Shown here one piece after another: positions 58,464 to 64,000 of a stretch of DNA of 64,000 nt; the stretch's first letter is position 1, and each line of letters begins with the position of its first letter. Source of the DNA: Bisporella sp. PMI_857 (lineage: Eukaryota; Ascomycota; Leotiomycetes; Helotiales; Helotiaceae). Under the pieces are notes generated by a model, which was not told the DNA's origin, searched no databases, and saw only the letters and a program-made list of their open reading frames with translations. Location of the stretch: contig JAJSPD010000049.1 of assembly GCA_021307315.1 (NCBI GenBank), positions 248,001 through 312,000 on the forward strand. The letters are read 5' to 3'. The position numbers were made by a program, and so were the translations under genes.

Positions 58464-60255
58464 ATGCTAAAGGCACAGTTCATCGAAGGTGTGAGCGCTT
58501 ATACCCTTGGATTCTGCGCGCTCAAGTATCCAAAAGTGCCTCGTTACAAGCTAAAGGGAGGGAAGCACTGGGAACCCCGTCCTGTTCTATCTCAGTTGCA
58601 GGACCTCAATCAAAATCAGAATATATCACGAGACCGTAGTAAGTAGATCATGTGCATTACTTCCCAGCGTCTAACACAAAAATATACTTGCTGACTCCGT
58701 TTGATACAGTCATAGCCAGGATTGCCTCCCAATTTCTCAAACTCCTTCTAAGCCACCTCGACGGTGAATTGATTAATATGGAGGTTCCTGGCTTGCAATC
58801 GCAAGGCGCCAAGTATTGGTGCCCCGAAGCACTCTACCTCCTAAACTTTTTAGTTATGAACCCGGACGTGGCAAAGATTGTTGCCCAACAGGGACGTATA
58901 CTTGAGGGAGTGGTCGACAAGCTATGCGAAAACAACCTCATTAAGAAGATGGCCGAAAGTGTACCTAAACGCAAATTGGAAACAGCCACAGCAATAAATG
59001 ATATCACATGGATGGTCATTTTCGTCAGACGTGTTCTTCTCTTTCCGTATTACATCGCAAATATAACAATTTTCGACAAGTATCCATTGTTGCTAAAGAA
59101 CCTCGAGCAGTGGCAGGCAGGGCATGTTGGCTCTGTTCTCGCTGCAGAAGCTCTTCGACTTCAGCATACCATTGAGCGTCCAGAGGATTATACGATAAGG
59201 AACGTCAGGGAAGGAACCGAAAGGAGCTTGATGTGCGGTTACAAGAAATGCGGTTATAAGATATTCAGTAGGTTGATACGTTTACCTGGTGACTTCAACA
59301 TCCGTTGACGACTTCAGTGGAAAAGTGTGCTCGCTGCATGGTACAACGATACTGCAGCACTGAACATCAGAAAAAAGACTGGAAGTACCATAAGCATTAC
59401 TGTGATATAGGCCTGGTAAGTTGACTTCTCCAGGCTAAGCTCTCTGACATGGCGAATCTCTGCAAGCTATACTTTGAATAACCGAATATTCTCCTTGAGC
59501 GTGTACTCAGAATTGATAGTTCTTGAGAACTTCTTCAACCCTGAAACGTACAAAATCAAGTAAACTAATTCCATGATTGTTATATACAGGTAGATATCAT
59601 GGAATCTGATGACTCTGGAGATTCTGATAGTTCCGAAGATTCTGAGTCTTTCGACGATTATACCTCGGATGGCGATACCGCCGAGGAGGAAGAGGAAAAC
59701 TCGGCCTCTACTCCACCTGTCGTGGAAAAGTCTAAAGAAAATCCTGCTAACGCCGAAGATAAGAAAAACAAGTCGGCACAAGCTGGTGCGCCAAATCAGA
59801 AGCTGTTTGATGAAATTAACAAATGCAAAATGGCCTTACACCAAATTCATAAAAAGACAGTTCCTAGGAACGAGCCTGAATGGTCAAGATCACTAGACAA
59901 GTTCCGCGCTTGCCTAACCCGGCATACAGTTTCAGGAGGGGATGATGGGCGGCCATATGAGGAGTTTGGCTTTGAATTTGAATTTCCAGAAACTACCACC
60001 TCAAGAAAGCTTGAAGAAAGCGATATGATTGAGGGTGCGACAGAGGGTAATTCTGCATTTAAGAAGACAGTTGATGCCTTACTAGCTATATGTAATGTGG
60101 CGCGAGAGACTGGGATGAATGTTGAGAGAAGTCTCAAGAACTGCGAGGCTGCTGAAGAGTCGCATGGTTTCGCACCAGATATAGAAAAGGAACCTGACAA
60201 GTCCAAATCGTCCGAAGCAAGTCAAACTCCCGGAGCTAAAAACCGGTGCGTCTGA
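58464..60255 (+). CDS. MYND-type zinc finger protein, acidic middle region
   Basis: Predicted 498 aa from exons 58464-58638, 58710-59267, 59318-59415 and 59590-60255. The MYND finger is assembled only after splicing: CGYKKCGYKIF/MEKCARC, then VQRYCSTEHQKKDWKYHKHYC, with the cysteine/histidine spacing of MYND domains that bind proline-rich partners. The N-terminal part is helical (YKLKGGKHWEPRP, YLLNFLVMNPDVAKIVAQQG). After the finger is a strongly acidic tract (DSDSSEDSESFDDYTSDGDT) and a helical C terminus. No SET domain. The start at 58464 is the first ATG in frame, but upstream exons are possible because the protein begins close to a conserved-looking QFIEGVSAYTLGFCA segment. Role unknown, likely regulatory protein-protein contacts. 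Confidence 0.75.
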
Positions 60256-60818
60256 AGAACAAAGTACCACGATTTGTTAAAGGCATCAGCGGTCACAAGT
60301 TCAAGACTACCACTGGGAAGACAATGCCACAGATAATGTAGCTGTGCTTGGTGTATGACAGGAAGCACCAGGTATTGAGTAGGTATAATAAGGTGGGAAT
60401 GGCATAGATAGATGCATTTCCATAAGCAGAACTGATTCATGTACATGATTTATTCTAGGAAGTTGAATGCAAGCAGGATTTGCCTGCGGAAAATTATGGA
60501 ACATTAGCCCACTGCCTTGAGGTATGATGTGACCTGTTACATTAGCAAAGGGTTGAAATGAAGTGGTACAACTTTTAATCTTTGCCAGACGTACTCTTTT
60601 GGAAGGAAGGTTGTTTAGATGAGCTAGATTGAGAGGCTAATGCATAAAGCAAAAGCTTGGATACATTGGGTATGTTCTATAGACTAGATCGGCACGTTAT
60701 GTTGAAGAATTCCTCCCCTGGACCGTAATATAGACTTGCACATATGAGAACAAATTCCTTGACTGCAACACCTTGCTCCATAAACTGCATATGTGATAAA
60801 CTTGGCGAATGGCTTCAC
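60256..60818. other. Intergenic, convergent 3' UTRs
   Basis: 563 bp between convergent stops, no gene supported. Confidence 0.5.
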
Positions 60819-61797
60819 TCATAAGGCGGCTCGATCCTTGACCCGCCATCTTTTCGTTTTCGAATCCTCGACTACTTTCCCCTCTCCTTCCAGCTTCCGC
60901 AGGATCTGCACCACGCCTCCGTTCGCTGGTAGATGCAGCTCCTCAGGTACATTCGCATACACGACCTTCACGATCTCCATGCTGGTCCATTCCTCGAGCT
61001 CGGCGCTGCTGGCCTCGGGTCCCGTCTTCCGGGACGATCTGAGCACCTGCACTACCTGGTCCTCGCGCATCTTCCGGTGCGAGATGTACTCCAGGATCTT
61101 GGACGGCCCGTCCTCGAGCACGGCGCCGTGGCCGGGGTAGGCGCGTCCGCGGAACACGGGGTGCAGCTTCTGCAGGGACGAGATGTAGGTCGACAGGTCT
61201 TCGAAGACGGCGGTCCCGTGCCCGAGCACGTTGTCCCCCGTAAACACGGCGTCCTCTTCCTCTAGCAGCAGCGACATGTGGTCCTGCGTGTGGCCCGGCG
61301 AGTGGATGGCCCGAAGGGTGGCGCCCTCCGCGCTGAAGGTTTGGCCGTCCGAGATGGCGAGCTGGTCCTCCGACGGCGTGTGCTTGTACACGGTGGCGGA
61401 CGGGATGTGCGCGAGGAGCTGCGGCACCCCGAGGATGTGGTCGTGGTGCCAGTGCGTGAGGATGCAGGTGCTTACCGTTGCGTTCTCGGCTGCCAGGACC
61501 CTTTTCAGGGCGCTGAGCCAGGAGGGCTTCCCTTCTCCTGTGTCTATTAGGACGCGAGAGGGACCGGTCCCGACGAGGTAGGTGTTTGTTCCTGTGAAGA
61601 ACCGATTCTTAATTGGAGGCCATATGGCGGCTCATTTAGTCGCTTACCTTGGAGCGTGAACTGTGCCTAGTTAGTCATGTGTTTTGTTCAGAAACAAGGA
61701 ATTTTAAACTTACCTTCCCAGGATTTCCTCCCAATATCCGGATTACCCTTGAGCTCAGCCGCTCGACTTCTTGTAAGGGGATCAGTTGGGTTGCCAT
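60819..61797 (-). CDS. LACTB2: LACTB2-like metallo-beta-lactamase-fold hydrolase
   Basis: Predicted 289 aa from exons 61797-61714, 61660-61648 (13 nt) and 61591-60819 on the minus strand. The metal site HxHxDH is THWHHDH at residues 78-84, with further ligands in HSPGHTQDHM, FTGDNVLGHG and AYPGHGAVLEDG. The C-terminal winged-helix-like part (ELHLPANGGVVQILRKL) matches LACTB2, a mitochondrial single-stranded RNase in animals. Related fungal enzymes act as product-releasing thioesterases of polyketide clusters, but no polyketide synthase is nearby. Codons from about 60,950 to 61,560 are strikingly GC-rich compared with all neighbours. It is divergent to UBP8. Confidence 0.9.
61648..61660 (-). 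other. 13-nt microexon of the LACTB2-like gene
   Basis: Exon TTCACGCTCCAAG between ggcacag| and |gtaagc encodes FTLQ and the first base of Gly33, giving the family motif FTLQGTNTYLVG after splicing. Confidence 0.88.
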
Positions 61798-62442
61798 GTT
61801 TATGGTTGACCACTCAAGATGTTGATTAATTGAAGGTATGGATATGGAACTGCTGGCCAGCCGATATGACGCATGAACCTCGGCTCATGATCACGTCTTC
61901 TAGAGTAAGAATTCGCGTCGGGTAATGACTGGTGGTGATGAGTCCAAGTATACTGCTAGCTCATAGTGCGCATCTTACTAATACCGGACAGCTGTATATT
62001 GTGAAACCTCTGATGCTGCTCTGTTTGCAGCTTGGACTTCAACATCTCACAAGCCACTGTACTTACCGTGCTAGTCTCGCCTAATAATAGTCTTTGAATA
62101 GGGAGTCCGGATTAAGCAAGAAACTGCCTATGTGATATGTGGTTATGACCAACAACATGTATATAGTCAAAACCATCTCAATTTCATTACCTAGCCGTGA
62201 TTTCTTGTGTAAATGATCTCGATCATCGCTCTTGATACAATATATATAGCACCGACTTGACCTTGATTCCCAAACTGCCAAGGCCGGCTGCCCGCCACGG
62301 ATCCAGGGGTTCGTCTATCAAAGCACCGCGACCAGGATCATGACTGTATCCGAAGCTTAAACTTCCAATATCAACTTGAGCCCCAACCTCACTCTTTGAC
62401 TAGAGTAATACTCTTGGGAACACTAATATTGCTACTGCAGAC
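61798..62442. other. Intergenic between divergent genes
   Basis: 645 bp between the LACTB2-like and UBP8 starts. No gene seen. Confidence 0.5.
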
Positions 62443-63845
62443 ATGTCCAACTCCCGTCCTGTGACGCCGGGCTCCCCAAAGGTTCATCAGATCAAGCCTC
62501 CGCAACCAGGGGTTCCTCGCTATGGCTGCTGTAAGTTCTGCTTGACGTTGGCTCTGTCAGCCTTGCGGACAATTTGTTGATTCATGAAATAGTGCATCTA
62601 CAAAAGGTATTAAACCACTCAAGTCCACAAACGGTCCAAAATACCATTGAGCACTATAGGCAATGCCTCAAAGTTGTATTCAACGGCGGTCCAACGTTAC
62701 GGCAGACGTCCAAAACCAAAACTCAGAGGCCACTTACCGTCGTCAAGCCGAACTTTTTGTGCCTGCAATGCGATGCTATCACGACTTCAAAGAACCGATT
62801 ACAGCATGGTGAGGAGACGAAACATAGGATCTGTATGGGCCAAAGAATTTCTCATTTGAGGATTGGATATGCTAACAAATGGCCCAAGATATTGAATCAA
62901 GATCCGGGGCAGTATACTGCCAGATGTGCAATGACTTTGTATGGGATCCAACACTGGAAGACTTGAGGACGAGGAGATACGGGACGGGATCTTTTTCTCG
63001 TAAGTAGTGACTATTCCAGTTGCAATTGTATACATGCTGAATTACCTCTTATAGCCAAAAAACGCAAACACGCCGAGCTGTTCGAAGATAATGACCCGAC
63101 CTTTACATCAACGAACACAACAGAGGCAACATGTCGTGTCAGCGGACTTCGAGGCATATATAATATGGGGGCGACATGCTATATGAGCGTTATACTACAA
63201 TCCTTCGTTCACAATCCGTTACTCCGGAATTTCTACCTGGCAGAGGGTCACCAGAGCAGCGAGTGTGAGATCAAGAACTGTATGAGCTGTGCCATAGACC
63301 ATATGTTCCAAGAGTTCTATGCGTCAGACCCGGTTGTCACCACTGCTTTCCTGGCTTCGGGGATCCTGGGCAGCTTCTTCCATTCAGGGCGGGCAGCATA
63401 CAGCGAATTCAACTCGGAACACCTCCAGGAGCAAGATGCCCACGAATTCTTCCAATACCTCACGGAGGAGCTTCACGAGATCAATGGTGGCTCGAGATCT
63501 GCGTACGCTGGCGAATCTCCGGCAAAGATGATTCAGATGAACCACGAAAAGAGCTGCTCCTGCATCATCCACCAGACTTTCTACGGGAAATTGCTGAGCA
63601 CGAAAACGTGTCTCAATTGCAAAGATGTCAACACCTCGGTCGAGTCCTTTTTGGACCTGAGCCTGGGCCTTGAAGCGCTTTCGAAGAAAGCTAGCTTGAA
63701 AACGAAGTTTACGCTTCAGCAGTGTCTGAAGAAATACTTTGAGCCCGAGGGCTGCGAGTATACCTGCCACAATTGTGAAACATTGGAGGCAGAGAAACAG
63801 CTCAGTATAAAGAGCTTGCCGAATGTGCTTTGCATCCAGCTTAAG
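62443..63845 (+). CDS. UBP8: Ubiquitin C-terminal hydrolase Ubp8 (SAGA deubiquitinase), 3' end beyond window
   Basis: Partial: 410 codons in exons 62443-62530, 62593-62832, 62889-62999 and 63055-63845, after which an intron (gtcagt) runs off the window. Ubp8 removes ubiquitin from histone H2B as part of the SAGA DUB module. A ZnF-UBP domain comes first (GCLHLQKVLNH, FLCLQCDAITTS, YCQMCNDFVWDPTLEDLR), then the USP catalytic core with the Cys box NMGATCYMSVILQ (C188) and EQDAHEFFQYL. A zinc-binding pair of CxxC follows (TCLNCKDVNTS, YTCHNCETLEAEKQ). The second intron has a good gctaac branch point. The His box lies outside the window. Identity is strong. Confidence 0.93.
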
Positions 63846-64000
63846 GTCAGTGCTCTCAAGTTTGTTCCTTTTGCCTGTAGGCATTGTGTCACGTCGGATT
63901 CGTCATGTCATACATTTTACTTGCAACCATTTTCTTTTGGTTATTTCTATTTAGCGGATATCCGCTTTGTCATTTGCATTGCCATATAGCATTCTTAAAC

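Noticed and set aside
60933..61550. Several long ORFs antisense to the LACTB2-like gene
   Set aside because: High GC removes stop codons in all frames; only the minus-strand frame shows conserved motifs.
60819..61797. Polyketide-cluster thioesterase interpretation of the LACTB2-like gene
   Set aside because: No polyketide synthase or tailoring enzymes are in the window, and the C-terminal region fits LACTB2.

Overview
This window is nuclear DNA from a filamentous ascomycete (Pezizomycotina, plausibly Leotiomycetes; the class is an inference). The evidence is dense protein genes on both strands, short GT-AG introns (mostly 45-180 nt, several with a CTAAC-type branch point), and fungal families such as an Amo1/Nup42 nucleoporin, Fmp25, Cwh43, Ytp1, a class V chitinase and Mis14/Nsl1. 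There is no bacterial operon, CRISPR array, phage or recognisable transposon. Gene models were built by hand by joining reading frames at GT-AG junctions and checking phase at every junction.

Layout. 0.6-8.6 kb: FG nucleoporin (-), COG3 (-), Fmp25-like RCC1 protein (+), ribosomal protein eS26 (-). 8.9-13 kb: ubiquitin-eS31 fusion (+), an uncharacterised protein (-), a J-domain membrane protein (+). 13.7-25 kb: chitinase (+), prenylcysteine oxidase (-), CCT6 chaperonin subunit (+), GH47 mannosidase (+). 25-35 kb: a membrane protein with a SGS(I/V)-repeat ectodomain (-), an unknown protein (-), CWH43 (+). 35-49 kb: MSH2 (-), TRM10 (+), NSL1/Mis14 (-), a small hydrophilic protein (+), a RINT1/TIP20 tether with 12 exons (-), DNA ligase I (+). 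49-52 kb is the unusual part: a frameshifted membrane-protein gene, an orphan tRNA-Leu-like 3' half and a tRNA-Ser(CGA) whose halves lie about 150 nt apart. 52-54 kb: YTP1-like protein (-). 54.2-58.4 kb: gene-poor, with a C23 homopolymer. 58.4-64 kb: MYND-finger protein (+), GC-rich LACTB2-like metallo-beta-lactamase (-), and UBP8, cut off by the window end (+).

Most genes are housekeeping. Six are arranged as head-to-head pairs sharing 239-323 bp between start codons (COG3/FMP25, eS26/ubiquitin-eS31, unknown/J-protein, prenylcysteine oxidase/CCT6, MSH2/TRM10, RINT1/LIG1). The MSH2/TRM10 spacer has a perfect MluI cell-cycle box. COG3 and the RINT1/TIP20 protein both act in Golgi/ER vesicle tethering, and MSH2 and LIG1 both act in DNA replication and repair; they are close but not clustered in a way that proves co-regulation.

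I found no clear new multi-gene system. The best leads are a 7-nt microexon that carries a catalytic aspartate of the chitinase, the interrupted tRNA-Ser with a Pol III-terminator-like T run inside it, the repeat-built membrane protein at 25-28 kb, and the GC-rich LACTB2 gene with a 13-nt microexon.
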